38,275 nucleotides of DNA from Hydnum rufescens UP504 (taxonomy: Eukaryota; Basidiomycota; Agaricomycetes; Cantharellales; Hydnaceae). The stretch spans positions 5,543-43,817 of the forward strand of contig MU129027.1 in the NCBI GenBank assembly GCA_014904985.1. The letters run 5' to 3'. Position numbers and translations under genes: made by a program. The notes under the pieces were generated by a model. That model saw nothing but the letters and a program-made list of their open reading frames with translations, was not told the origin of the DNA and made no database searches. Positions 1 to 10,560 of this stretch are shown here, piece after piece. How positions within the stretch are numbered: the stretch's first letter is position 1; the number at the start of each line of letters is the position of its first letter.

Positions 1-250
1 GAAGGGGTGTGTGGTTTGTCTGGGTCCCCTGTGGCCTTGCTTGTGTGTTCCCGTTCCCAGGTTTCGTCTGGGGGGTGTCTTGCATCGCATTTTGGCCTCT
101 CGTTTGGCGGGTGGTTCAGGCAATAGCCTAGAATAATAAATTGTGTGTTAGTTAAAAATTAAAACGAACGCAAAAAGAGCAGCCAGGGCTGCTCTTTTTG
201 CATCGTTGAGTGTATACAGTGACTTACATTATGTTGAACCACACACCACC
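1..250 (-). mobile_element. El0 left remnant: one minus-strand hairpin exon-intron unit
   Basis: This is the edge of a decayed copy of the hairpin exon-intron (HEI) element family, read on the minus strand. The intronic palindrome H2 lies at 170-201: 14-bp arms of GCAAAAAGAGCAGC type with a 4-nt loop. It sits in a predicted 100-bp intron running from a GTAAGT donor at 227 down to a CTAG acceptor at 128, with a CTAAC branch-like motif near 148. The exonic palindrome H1 starts at 238 but is cut off near 249, where an LTR-derived fragment begins. No protein can be supported. The unit layout matches the arms of El1 and El2. Confidence 0.6.
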
Positions 251-567
251 GCAGATCTCCTCTTTCCAGTTTGAAGCTTCTTGAACAGCTGCTGGTCCCT
301 GGGTGATTTCTCACTACAAAAAGCAAATTCTAACTACACTTTGACTAAGGTCTCAAGAAGGGATTCTTAGGGTGTGGTAATTTGACTGAAACACACATTC
401 TCACTTAATTGCTTGGGCTTTGCTGGCTCACTGCAATTTCCCCTGTTCAAAAGACCTTCCTCCACTCAAACCTGAACATCTGGATTAGATCTGTGATCCC
501 CTCTTTTTGTCCCTGGCTCAACATTGTGGACAGTAGTTGGATTGGATTAATAACCATCCTGCTTACA
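250..567 (-). repeat. Truncated LTR-like fragment inserted at the centre of El0
   Basis: About 310 bp here match the reverse complement of 13664-13968, one end of the LTR-like insertion found inside the KDZ gene. The outer boundary is exact: both copies stop at the terminal motif TGTAAGCAGGATGG (read here as its reverse complement, ending at 567). The other end, near 255, is truncated and no target duplication is visible. It sits where minus-strand El0 units give way to plus-strand units, so it occupies the position of the central palindrome found in El1 and El2. Confidence 0.65.
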
Positions 568-2169
568 ATGCCCAATGAAGATGCGCCAAATGAAGATGCG
601 CCAAACGAAGATGCGACATATGGTAACGTGCCAACAGCAACGCGACCATGTCAAATGGGTACCCCAGGTACCACATCCACCACGGCAGGTGTGGTACCTG
701 TATAAGGTGAGTCCCCATCCTCAGTAGATACACCCACACAAAAAGAGCAGTGAAAGCTGCTCTTTTTGTGCGGTGTTTAATTTTTAACTAACATATATGC
801 TTCTATTACAGGTCCTCACCTCCCATGCGAACGAATACTGACGTGAAAACCCCTGTAACCCCCCTATCAACACTTGAACAATGGGGCACGGGAGTACCCA
901 CTCAAACCGCCACGCAAGATTACATATGAGCCTGAGGGCATGGGCCCTGTGCAAGATCATGTACCCCACCCCCACTGCGGCAGGTGTGGGGTGCTATGAG
1001 CTAAGTTTTATTTTATTTTTGTTTTTTGTTCTTGTGGCGCAAAAGGAGCAGTGTAAGCTGCTCCTTTTGTGCTGCTTTGGAATCTCTTTTACTGATATGC
1101 TTTATTTTAGATTGGGACCCAGCCAATGCACCACAATAACCCGCGAAATGACAAACAATGCGATACACCACAATGCGACATAGCAACGTGCCACAGCAAC
1201 ATGCCAGTGATGCGACATATGGCACCATGTCAAATGGGGACACAGCCCATGGCAACGTGCCAACTAAGGGCCCGGAATCACACACCTGCCACGGCAGGTG
1301 TGTGGTTCTATATAAGGTAAGTCCCCACCCCCTCATTAGCTACAGCCATGCAAAAAGAGCAGCAAAAGCTGCTCTTTTTGCATGGTTTTTAATTCTTAAC
1401 TAATTTAACATTATATCTTGTAGGTGTCAATGTCCCCTGCAAACGAATACCGGCACAAAACCCCCATAACCCCCCTTATCAACGCCCAAATGACGGGCAC
1501 TTGTATGAACTGCTGTACATATGAGCCAGAGTACACGGCCCCACCCCACATCGCTGCAGCGGGTGTGGGGTACAAGGTATTTTATATTTTTATATTTTTA
1601 TTCCCTATTCTTGTGGCGCAAAAAGAGCAGCATAAGCTGCTCTTTTTGCACTGCATTCATCTTTAACTAATTCATTAATTAGTTCTCTAGATATTGGACC
1701 AGAACCGACCAGAACCCGACCATGGACCCGCCGAATGACATGCCATGAATGAAAACCGGGAACGAAACCGTGCACGACTGCACGACCACATGAATGAAAA
1801 CAAAACCGCAAAGGCCCGCATGAACAAAAACCGGGAGTGACACCCCCTTGAGGGATCACCCAGATGGAACCCAGGCCCCAACTGGGGTGAATTCCAGGTA
1901 AGTATTTTTTTCTTTAGCTACAATTGTGCAAGAAGAGCAGCCTCTGGCTGCTCTTCTTGGGCACAGGGTGAGCCCCACTGGGCGAGCCTATGGATGTATA
2001 TACTAATATAATACTAATAATAATAATAATAATAATAATAAATATATAAATTAATAATGCATAATCTGGCAGGGGCCCCTGGGGCCCCCTGGTCAAAACA
2101 TCTAGTTAGATATAATAAATGCAAGGCTCATTATATCTAATATGATGTGGAAAAGTGGCTGACCAGCCT
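568..2169 (+). mobile_element. El0 plus-strand hairpin exon-intron arm and right terminus
   Basis: A tandem series of HEI units on the plus strand. H1 palindromes lie at 668-698, 961-992, 1279-1304 and 1540-1571. Predicted introns are 707-811, 1001-1110 (donor decayed to CTAAGT), 1317-1423 and 1577-1690. H2 palindromes lie at 737-770, 1039-1070, 1347-1384, 1618-1649 and 1929-1959. The last donor at 1898 has no acceptor. The arm ends in an imperfect hairpin (1966-1989), a TAA-type simple repeat (2011-2050), a GGGGCCCC-rich patch and a terminal motif ending near 2169. The exons match the left arm of El2 unit by unit but have lost many CpG sites. The early exon carries 15-bp-like repeats of a GCGCCAAAYGAAGAT type (570-620). 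The exons are not convincingly coding. Confidence 0.7.
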
Positions 2170-2177
2170 GCTCTGTC
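2096..2177 (+). other. HEI-type terminus of El0 with possible target site
   Basis: A subterminal stem (TTAGATATAAT and its complement around a 13-nt loop containing AAATGCAAGGCTC) is followed by GGCTGACCAGCCT. The same arrangement occurs at 10797-10866 (right end of El1) and 16952-17025 (beside the KDZ gene). The next 8 bases, GCTCTGTC at 2170-2177, are where a target duplication would lie by analogy with El1 and El2. The partner copy is outside the window or lost. Confidence 0.5.
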
Positions 2178-2933
2178 AGGGCAACACTGCCATCGAAGCC
2201 ACAAACAGAAAGAGGAAAGAGATTAATTAACCACACACTATCGCAGTGGGAATCCTGAGAGATCGAAACTGGTGATCCCCCAACTGTGAAGGGCTATAAA
2301 TACTACTTCCTGCACACAGCCACCAGCCTTCCAGAGCCTTCCACCATCTTCCATAACCTTCTGGATCCTCCTAGAATGCTGGCTCCACAGCCCATCAGTC
2401 AGCCTCCACAGCCATCATCACTAAGCCTCACTAAGCTGATGCAGCCATGTTATGAATCCTGTGCGCACCTCCACATGGCTATGCCCCAACTTCCATACAT
2501 ATCCCCCTTAGCATATGTACTTCCAAGGCAGTGTATGCCTGGGTCTCCAAAGGTGTCCAAAGTGTCAAAGGACCATAATGATGTGGATGGAGTATGGATT
2601 GGACAGGTGGTGTGGATTCAGGGACTGGGGCAGAGGATGAGGAGGGGGAGTCTGGATTGGCAACTCCATGGACTCACACGGGGAGTGAGGGAATGACAGG
2701 TGCTGACAAGGGTGCCAATGCTGCCACTGGTTGACTACCCAGGCCCATAGCCTGCTGGTCGAGGCCTGATAGAACGAGGGCAATAATAATAAGAGAAATG
2801 CCAATAATGGCAAGGATGACAATAACCCCCTTAGTGAATGGAGGGAGAGAGGAGACAAGAGCATTGAGGAGTAGGCACTGCCATAGAATAAGAGTGATGA
2901 AGAATGAATACTCCAGGGTAAGTCCTAAAGCGG
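2178..2933. other. Unrecognised stretch with a possible membrane ORF
   Basis: No gene is recognised. A minus-strand ORF (ATG near 2984, stop near 2674, about 103 codons) encodes two strongly hydrophobic segments, which could be membrane helices. It runs into the LTR-like repeat that starts at 2934 and has no recognisable domain, so it may be chance. Plus-strand ORFs here lack a convincing start. A TATAAATA motif lies near 2295. Confidence 0.25.
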
Positions 2934-4140
2934 TGTTTTCCAGGATGGTTTTAATCAAAACCTCCAAACACTTGTCCCCCCTCATTGAGGAGCAAACAGA
3001 AGGACCACAGGGAAACAATCAAATATTTCAGGTCCCAGGAAAAGAAAGTTTTAGATACTAGAAAAACCAATGAAAGCCAGGATTTTCCAAGGGAAAATCC
3101 CAGTGCAACAAATACAAGATGTCAACAACCCATGATCGCCTCCTTGAATATCGTTCTTAATGTTGGCTGTACACAGTCTTTGGAACAAGGTGGGGAAATC
3201 TCCCTCCATGACAGTGGCAATATTCAGTTTGCCAAGACCGTTTAATAGGGAAACAAATTCATGTTTACCATCCCTCCCCCTTTATATACTTTCAAGGACC
3301 AATCACATTCCGGAAGAAGCGAGAATAGGGAAACATAATGAAAAGAAATGAGTCAAAGCTTTCAAAAAACTGTGGGGAATATTCAAGATCAAGTAAAAAA
3401 AAACAAAACACTTAACAAGAGGCATATACTGCTCCTTTGAAACTGGATAGAATTTTCTCTTAAGGAAATGTTGGATAAGGTTCGCCTCTGAAGTGCCCTT
3501 TGCTCGGATTAAGCAGGGACGAACCAAATGTCATTGTAGTGGTGGGCAGGAGTCATGAAAAGGTGGTTTGTTTGTGGAAAAAGAAAAAAAAGTTTCTTAT
3601 CGGAATCGTTTTTTGGCCTTGGCACGTCGATTGCTCAATTTTTACGCTTCAGGGCGTTGGTGTTACTGCGAACGCTTGCAACAATAAGAAATGGGCTCAA
3701 TCAAATCCTTCAAGAGAATCAGGAAATAATGTACGGGCGCATTTTTGATCGTTCGTTTTTTGTGTTTTGTAACGTTCAAGTGATTCGTGGTCCTTCTGGG
3801 CGGCGGGTCCCGTTCTCGAGTCGATTCCGAATTCAAAATTGACGAATAAATTCGAGAAAAATATCTTCAAAAAGTGACATTAACCCTTTTGATCATGTGA
3901 AACAGGTCCGTGGGTCCAGATGAGCTTAGGCAAAACAGCGTCCTAAAATCACAATTCTTCGCCCTTAAGCCAAAGGGCATGACATGGGAGGTTCAGAGTG
4001 TAAAATTGTTTTTTGCCCAATGAAGAAATGTGTTTTTGAAAATGGGAATTCGATGACATAAAGAATGGGATTCCATTTAAATTTGGAAAATGGCCCTCAG
4101 AAATGGGGTTTTCATGGGTGTGGGATTTAGCCCTCCAACC
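2934..4140 (-). repeat. LTR-like repeat, diverged second copy
   Basis: This stretch aligns along its length with the insertion at 13664-15045 in the same orientation. The start is TGTTTTCCAGGATGG, matching TGTAAGCAGGATGG. The middle shares the TTTTTGATC-GTTCG block, the GATCATGTGA block and an ATCACAATTC block. The end shares GATTTAGCCCTCCAAC. Read on the minus strand it would begin TG-GAGGG and end near CCA-AACA, in LTR fashion. No target duplication is seen. It holds no credible ORF. Confidence 0.55.
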
Positions 4141-6239
4141 TGCAGTTCTAACAAAAATCCAAGGCCACCCCACCTCGTGGTGGGTGTCCACAAGTTTTTT
4201 TATTTTAAATAAATTTTCCTATTGTAAAATCAAAGAAGCATTTGCAAACTGGCTCCCTTTTTGGCTTCACCTGAATTTTTTCTAATTCAACGAAGTCCCA
4301 CTGAAAGCCACACCAAAAGAAACTGATTGATGCGAACCAAACCTGCCAACAACCAGCACAGACAACCCACCACACAAAGTGGTTTCCCCCTGGTTACTTA
4401 TTCAAGGGAGGCAATTTCCCATACCAATGGCGGGCCAAAAGACAAAGCGTCTGGAATCACTTTATTTTACTAATAATTAAATTCTTCTGGAACACAATGA
4501 ACAACAAAGCAACCCCTAGCCCAAACACAAACAAAAAATACGCCACACACAGTACGAGTGTCAGTGGTTTCTTATAACAGGTAGCTTTAAATGGTAACCA
4601 CCCAACAAAAGAAGCCTTTTGCAAGGCCCAAACCTTTTGCCATCACAGTTAACTTTTTTTTACTGATCAAATTTTGGATCTAGAATTTTCCTTCCCAACG
4701 AGTTAATGCCGAAACCCCCCCAGCCACCCGGAACTGTAACAGAACACCAGCAGTCCAAAGTATGCGACCTGGAACAACAAACGAGTAACCACACCACCCC
4801 ATCGGTTGGTGGTACAACAGTCAATTTTTTAAAACTCCTTACTCCACAGTGGAAACGCCAAAAAGCAACACAAGCCCCCCCCCTTCAAGCAATCACTTTG
4901 AAATTAACAAGTTTCCATTTCATATACATCTTAGCCAAAAGAGAAACAAACTACAGCCCACCCCAACGACCCACACAAACAGTGACCGCCAAGCCATGCT
5001 CCCAAATGGCCACCAAGGCCAGGGTGAAAGCCCCACAACCCCAAGGCAAGCTGCCAAGTACCAGATAACCCCCCTTCATTTGGGGGGTGGGGTGGTAAAA
5101 AGGTCGTTTTTTGAATTTGAAATTTTAAATTTGAAGTGCAAAAGACAGGATTAGCCTTCTTTTTGCGCTTTGAAATCTTTAACTTAATTTTATTTCTCCC
5201 AACACCCAACCCATGCCCTGACCTGCAATCGAACCTGATTGCCCCCCATCCAAGGGTCCTCCAAGCAGCAAAGGACGTACCCACAACCGCTTGTGGTTTT
5301 TGGTATGGTTTTTTTAAATTTAAAATAAAAATAATACATAAGTTTGTAAAACAATAACAAATGGAAACTCAAATGGAAAAAAGCCCCCCCGGGGTGATGA
5401 AATGATATAAAAATAATTATAAAATGAAACAACAAGGGGAATATGAATAATAATTGAACTGGTGATTATCCCCAAACCTGCCATGCCCAACTTGTCCTGC
5501 AGTTCGAAGATTCCTTCTAAGTCCAGTTTTGGGCTCATTCGGTCCAATTTCAAGCCATTCCAACCATTTTTTGCCCCAGAGGGCAGAACCAAAAGCTTTG
5601 CCCAGATAGGAATGGAAGCCCACTTAGTTACCAATATCTTTGCCCCAAAGTGGTACAACTAGTGCTAAGATTGACTTGACCAAGGTGTGCAAAAGTTATT
5701 GTTTAGTTTGAGGTAAGATATCCATCCAGATACACCAGTTCTCATTTTGGTCATGGTGGACAAGCAGGTCGCCAATGGCCGGGGTGGATAAGGCCATCCC
5801 AACGCTTTTGGGTTCCCGGACCCATTGCAGGGTGGCGCTTCTCCTGTTTGGGCATTAATTGGGTGGTGGGGGTAGATGGTCACTCTAACTGGTGGGAAGA
5901 CATCTGCCGAGAAGAAAGGGCTCTTGATTAACAAGACGGCTTTCATGCATGAAAGTGTTTGAAACAGTGGTTTCAGGTGCTGCTGGTGCAACCTGATTGC
6001 CTCTTTCACTGTCTTTCCTTGACGTAGGTGAAATCCTTTTTACATTACAGGAGCCAGCAGACTATGGGGCCTCAAATGGAAAAACCATAAGAACAATGTG
6101 CCCTTCCTCCGCCGATTAAAGCAGTTGTTTTCGTTACATTATGTAAAAATTATTTAAATTGGTGGGATTTTTGATGGCACCTCCAAACACTAAAGGAGAG
6201 CCAGGGGCCTCTGCTTCTGAGGCGAGGTCCATCAAGGGC
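4141..6239. other. Unrecognised intergenic DNA
   Basis: No recognised gene in about 2.1 kb. The only ORF of note is 4706-5068 (+, 120 codons, true ATG), rich in Pro, Thr, Gln and Lys with no family I recognise. Several poly-C and poly-G runs and AT-rich patches occur. The last 60 bases are GGGGCC-rich and lead into the target duplication of El1 at 6240-6247. Confidence 0.3.
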
Positions 6240-6247
6240 CCCTGCCC
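6240..6247. repeat. Target site duplication of El1, left copy
   Basis: CCCTGCCC lies directly before the inferred start of El1 and is repeated exactly at 10867-10874 after its inferred end. An 8-bp duplication is what I recall for the Zisupton/KDZ superfamily. The boundary was chosen by aligning the terminal motif with that of El2. Confidence 0.6.
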
Positions 6248-6394
6248 AGCCGGGCCAGTCAAATTAATCGTTTAATTGATTACTCAAGGTGCATTAAAGT
6301 CTAACAGATATCAGACCCGGGGGCCCCCAGGGGCCCCTGCAATTCAATCAAGGGGGCTGGTTCAAGCAGCCCAGGGCCCCTGGGGCCCCTAGCC

Positions 6395-8127
6395 ATGGAT
6401 TATTTATTTATTTATTATTATTATTATTATTACTACTATATATTATATACAATGATAGGCTCGCCCAGTGGGGCTCACCCATGCGCCCAAGAAGAACAGC
6501 CAGAGGCTGCTCTTCTTGCGCGATCACAGCCAAAGAAAAAGCCTCACCTTCATGTGGGGGGGGGTTTGGCTTGGTTCCCTGGGTTTGGGGTCGTGGGGTT
6601 CAGCTCGGCAGGTTTGGGGTCATGGGGTAGGTCGCAGGGTTTGGCTCGCCAGATCTTCATTCACCAGGTGTTCGTTTGGCAGGTTTGGGGTCGGGGGTTC
6701 ATGCGGATTCGAGTCCAAGATCTAGGGGAAAAAAAACAATATGTTAGAAAATAAAGCTTTGCAAGAAGAGCAGCTTATGCTGCTCTTCTTGCACCGCAGG
6801 ATTAATAAAAAAAGCTCACCTTGTAGTACCACACCTGTGGCAGCAGGTGTGGTACTTTATATTCCCCATGTATGGTCAGCCGGGTTTCGAGATGCAGGGT
6901 CATGGGGGTTCTTGCATCGGTATTCGCTCGCATGAAAGGTGAAGACCTAATAGAAAAAAAAAGTCGGTCAGTAAAGAAGTAAAGGCAGCACAAAAAGAGC
7001 AGCTTACGCTGCTCTTTTTGCGCCACTGTATATATTGGGGGGGACTCACCTTATATAGAACCACACCTGCTGTAGCGGGTGTGGTTCATGCTGCTGTTCG
7101 CTGTGCACATTGTCATCTGTCGTGGTCGTGCTGGTCGCGTTTTTGCAGTTTTCTTTGTCAGGGGGTGGGTCGTTTGGCGTGTCTTTGGGCAGGGCTTTGC
7201 TCACCAGGTCTTCATTTGGCGGGGTCGTGGTTGTGGGTTTTGCTCGGCGGGTTTGGGTTGGGGGTTTGTGTGGGTGTGAGTCCAAAAGCTAGAAGAATAA
7301 ATAAACATTAAATATTGCAAGAAGAGCAGCTTATGCTGCTCTTCTTGCGCCACAAAAAAATAAAAAATAAAAAAACTTATCTTGTGGTACCACACACCTG
7401 CCGCAGTGGGTGTGTGGTTCCTGGGGCCACTCATTGGCTTCACGTCGCTTTGTGTCTTTGCTGGTGGGGTGGTCCTTCACTCGCAGGGGTTTCATTTGGT
7501 GTGTGGCTTTTGGCACGCGTTCATGTCATGGGCTGTTGTTTCGGGGGTTTGGGGTTCATTTGGTGGGTCCTTGTTTGGCGGGGGTCCGTTCCGCTTGTTC
7601 TTGTTGGGTGGTTCTTCATTTCATTGGTTGTAGGGCAGGGGATAATCTAGAAAAAATCTTTATGTTAGTGAGAAATTAAAACCAGCGCAAAAGGAGCAGC
7701 TTTCGCTGCTCTTTTTGCACGGCTGGACATATTGGAGGGGGGGACTCATCTTATAGAGAACCACACACCCGCCATAGTGGGTGTGGGGTTCGTGCAGCCA
7801 TTCACTGGGCGCATTGTCATCTGTCGTCGTCGTGTTCATCACGTTCGTTGTGTTCGTTGTGTTCGTCACGTTCGTCGCGTTGTCGTGGTCTTCCTTCTCG
7901 TGTTGTTGCCTGGTGTGGTCCTATTTGGGCCCTGGCAGGTCGGGCCTTCGTCGTTTGGCTGATCCCTAGGACCAGGTCATGATCTATATGAAAGGTGCTG
8001 TGTTAGTAAACAAGTTCAAAGCAGCACAAAGAGAGCAGCTTTCGCTGCTCTTTTTGCGCTGTTGTATCTACTACGATAAAAAAAACTCACCTTGTGACCA
8101 CACACCCGCATTGGCAGGTGTGTGGTC
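6395..8127 (-). mobile_element. El1 left arm: minus-strand hairpin exon-intron array
   Basis: Read leftward from the central palindrome. H1 palindromes: 8127-8096, 7791-7758, 7418-7389, 7087-7058 and 6855-6825. Predicted introns: 8090-7984, 7749-7647, 7380-7289, 7049-6947 and 6819-6722 (92-107 bp), with donors GTGAGT-like except 7749 (ATGAGT) and 7380 (ATAAGT). H2 palindromes: about 8058-8024, 7718-7687, 7348-7317, 7021-6990, 6792-6761, and a terminal one at 6521-6483 beyond an unpaired donor at 6547. Sense-strand H2 loops include GAAA (twice) and GTAA (once). The arm ends in an imperfect GC-rich hairpin (6458-6481) and an A-rich tail (TAA/AAAT repeats, 6395-6430 on the complement), the same end as El0. 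Coding potential is unclear. Confidence 0.7.
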
Positions 8128-8731
8128 ATCTTTCCTTCTTTGGGTGGTTTCCCTGTTAGGTGGTGGTTGCGAGAGAAAGAAACACAACTCAACACTGGCA
8201 ATTGCCGGCATCCAAAAAGCGCCCAAGTGCGGCATCATGACTACAGTATGAATTAGTAGCAAGTGACTAAATGTAGAATAAATACCATATAATTAATATT
8301 TGTCGAAAGGAAATAAAGAGGCCATAACAATGAGTCAGAGTTCACTAAGGCATGCACATTGCAAAGTGGATTGGGCGATTTCTATGCTTCACAATCGGCT
8401 TAAATTTAAATATATTGGTGGAATATATTTAAATTTAAGCCAATTGTGAAGCATAGAAATCGCCCAATCCACTTTGCAATGTGCATGCCTTAGTGAACTC
8501 TGACTCATTGTTATGGCCTCTTTATTTCCTTTCGACAAATATTAATTATATGGTATTTATTCTACATTTAGTCACTTGCTACTAATTCATACTGTAGTCG
8601 TGATGCTGCACTTGGGCACTTTTTGGATGCCGGCAATTGCCGGCATTGAGTTGTGTTTCTTTCCCACACCTTACGCAACCACCCAAACAGGAACTAGATG
8701 ACCACACACCCGCCGTTGCGAGTGTGTGGTC
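8096..8731. repeat. Giant central palindrome of El1, likely divergent promoter
   Basis: Two arms of about 310-320 bp (8096-8416 and 8422-8731) are inverted copies separated by the 5-bp spacer GGTGG. The inner part is nearly perfect (about one mismatch in the first 180 bp). Similarity falls outward, but each arm still ends in an H1 hairpin and a donor site. Each arm carries a TGACTCA motif (8331-8337 as its complement, 8511-8517), which resembles a Gcn4/AP-1 site, and a TATATGG/CCATATA block. Because the exon-intron arrays point away on both sides, I infer a shared bidirectional promoter. This has not been tested. Confidence 0.75.
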
Positions 8732-10560
8732 ACTAGGTGAGTTTTATTTTGGAATAGCTACAACAGCACAAAAAGAGCAGCGAAGCTGCTCTTTTTGCAC
8801 TGCTTTTACTTCTTAACTGACGCTCTTTTTGTTTAAATCTAGGTCTCATCTTTCACATGAACAAATAGCAACATGAAACCCCCAGCAGCCCCAGGTATCG
8901 ACACCAGGCCAGTAAGAACGGGGACGACCCATATAACGACCTACCTGAACAAGAGTCCGCACCTGAAAAGCAGGATGGTGCATGGCCACGGAGTGAAATG
9001 AGGTACCACACACCTGCCATGGCAGGTGTGTGGTACTATATGATTGTTTTTTTTTTGTTATTTTTATTTTATTTTGTGGTGCAAGAAGAGCAGCGTAAGC
9101 TGCTCTTCTTGCAAAGTTTTAATGATTTAACTAATATTATTTATTTTCTAGATCTTGAACTCAAACCTGTATGAACCCACAGAGCCAAACCCTGCAACCC
9201 CAAACCCGCCCAACGAATGCCTGCCCAACAAACGCCCACCCAACAAACGCCCACCCAACAAATGCCCGCCCAACGAATGCCGCCCAATGAATGCCCGCCC
9301 AATGAACGCCCGCCCAATGAACGCCCGGGAAACGAATGCCCGCCCCACGAACACCCGCCCAATGAACACCCGCCCAACGAAAACTTGCCATACGAACACC
9401 ACCCACCCGCCAAAACCCGACAATCCGCCAAACGAGCATGGGCCAAACGGCCTCCCACCAAACCAAACTTTCCAAACCACACACCCGCTGAAGCGGGTGT
9501 GTGGTAATATTAGGTATGTCTAATCCCACCGGTGCCAAAAGAGCAGCAGAAGCTGCTCTTTTTGGCACCTCTGTTTTCTTTTTTTGTACTAATGTATTAT
9601 TATTTGTTCTTCTAGGTCTTTTCCCTCTGCGAAGACCCACCCGACGAGGACATCGTGTACCATACACCTGCTTCGGCGGGTGTGTGGTACTAGTAGGTGA
9701 GTTTTTTTTTTATTACACAGTGTACCGCGATGCCAAAAGAGTAGCCCCGGCTGCTCTTTTGGCGTTGCCTTCATTTTTTTTCTTTACTAACATATCATTA
9801 TTCTAGGGACATTTTACCGCGCAACACCCAACCCAACGAATGCACAGATCAGGCCCAGGGCAAAACACAGGACCACGCAGCCACCCATACCCCCTGATCC
9901 TCGACTTCCCGCAACATATACGAGGACAAAACAAATACAGTGCCACACACCCACTTTGGCGGGTGTGTGGCAATATTAGGTGAGTTTCCCCCCCTACGGG
10001 TGTGCAACAACACCAAAAGAGCAGCACCAGCTGCTCTTTTGGCATTGCCTTTGTTTTTTTTTTCTTTACTAACATACTATTATTCTAGGTATCTCCACTG
10101 CCCAATATCCAACTCGACAAATGCACAGACCAGGTCCAAAGCAAAACATGGGACCGCACCGCCCCCCATACCCCTGACCCTCGATTTTCCGCAACAATGA
10201 AACACGAAACAAATACGGTGCCACACACCTGCCAAAGCGGGTGTGTGGCAATATTAGGTTAGTTTTTTTGATTATGAGGTGTACCACAACACCAAAAGAG
10301 CAGCACCTGCTGCTCTTTTGGCGTTCCCTTTGAATTTTTTTCGTTTACTAACATATTAATCTTATTTTTACTTATTTAATCTAGGTTATCATACAATAGA
10401 TACTGCCTGTGACATCCCCCCCTTTGAAAACTGACCGAACCCCCGATGAGGCAAGGGAAGATACCACACACCCACTAGGGCAGGTGTGTGGTGCTACTAA
10501 GTAGTTTCCTGTGAATTTTTAAATAAATAAATAAATAAATAATAAACAAGTCAATAAGAA
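8700..10560 (+). mobile_element. El1 right arm: plus-strand hairpin exon-intron array
   Basis: H1 palindromes: 8700-8731, 9003-9036 (34-nt near-perfect palindrome), 9477-9504, 9657-9690 (UUCG loop), 9941-9972, 10220-10250 and 10463-10492. Predicted introns: 8737-8842, about 9043-9151 (donor unclear), 9514-9615, 9697-9806, 9980-10088 and 10258-10384. H2 palindromes: 8769-8797, 9081-9112, 9531-9569, 9731-9762, 10013-10042 and 10292-10321. The acceptors follow ACTAAC or ACTAAT branch motifs. From the third intron on, H2 changes from GCAAAAAGAG to CCAAAAGAG, with the matching change in the other arm. The array ends in GTGCTACTAAGTAGT and an AAAT-type tail (10523-10548), as in El2. Stops occur in the spliced frames I tried. 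Confidence 0.7.
9190..9400 (+). repeat. 15-bp tandem repeats in an El1 exon
   Basis: About fourteen imperfect copies of a CCCGCCCAACGAATG-like 15-mer fill one exon (9152-9513). Because the unit is a multiple of three, all frames show short amino-acid repeats (for example PPNE in one frame). Similar CGAA/CGCGCC-type short repeats occur in exons of El0 (570-620) and the left arm of El2 (33960-34160). Confidence 0.65.

Noticed and set aside
2674..3018. A conserved membrane protein on the minus strand
   Set aside because: The listed start is not an ATG, the usable ATG lies inside the LTR-like repeat, and no family is recognised. It is only noted within the surrounding region.
8737..8842. Introner elements inserted independently into each intron
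   Set aside because: H2 lies at nearly the same place in every intron, together with H1 in the exon before it, which fits duplication of whole exon-intron units better than many separate insertions. An ancient introner origin of the first unit remains possible.
9161..9667. A 168-codon minus-strand ORF in the El1 right arm
   Set aside because: It is antisense to the 15-bp repeats and runs through predicted introns. The length reflects repeats with a unit divisible by three.
6395..10560. CRISPR array (regular repeats with spacers)
   Set aside because: The repeats are palindromes embedded in exon-intron units on two opposed strands, with splice signals and variable spacing of 80-350 bp, in a fungal genome. 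No cas genes occur.
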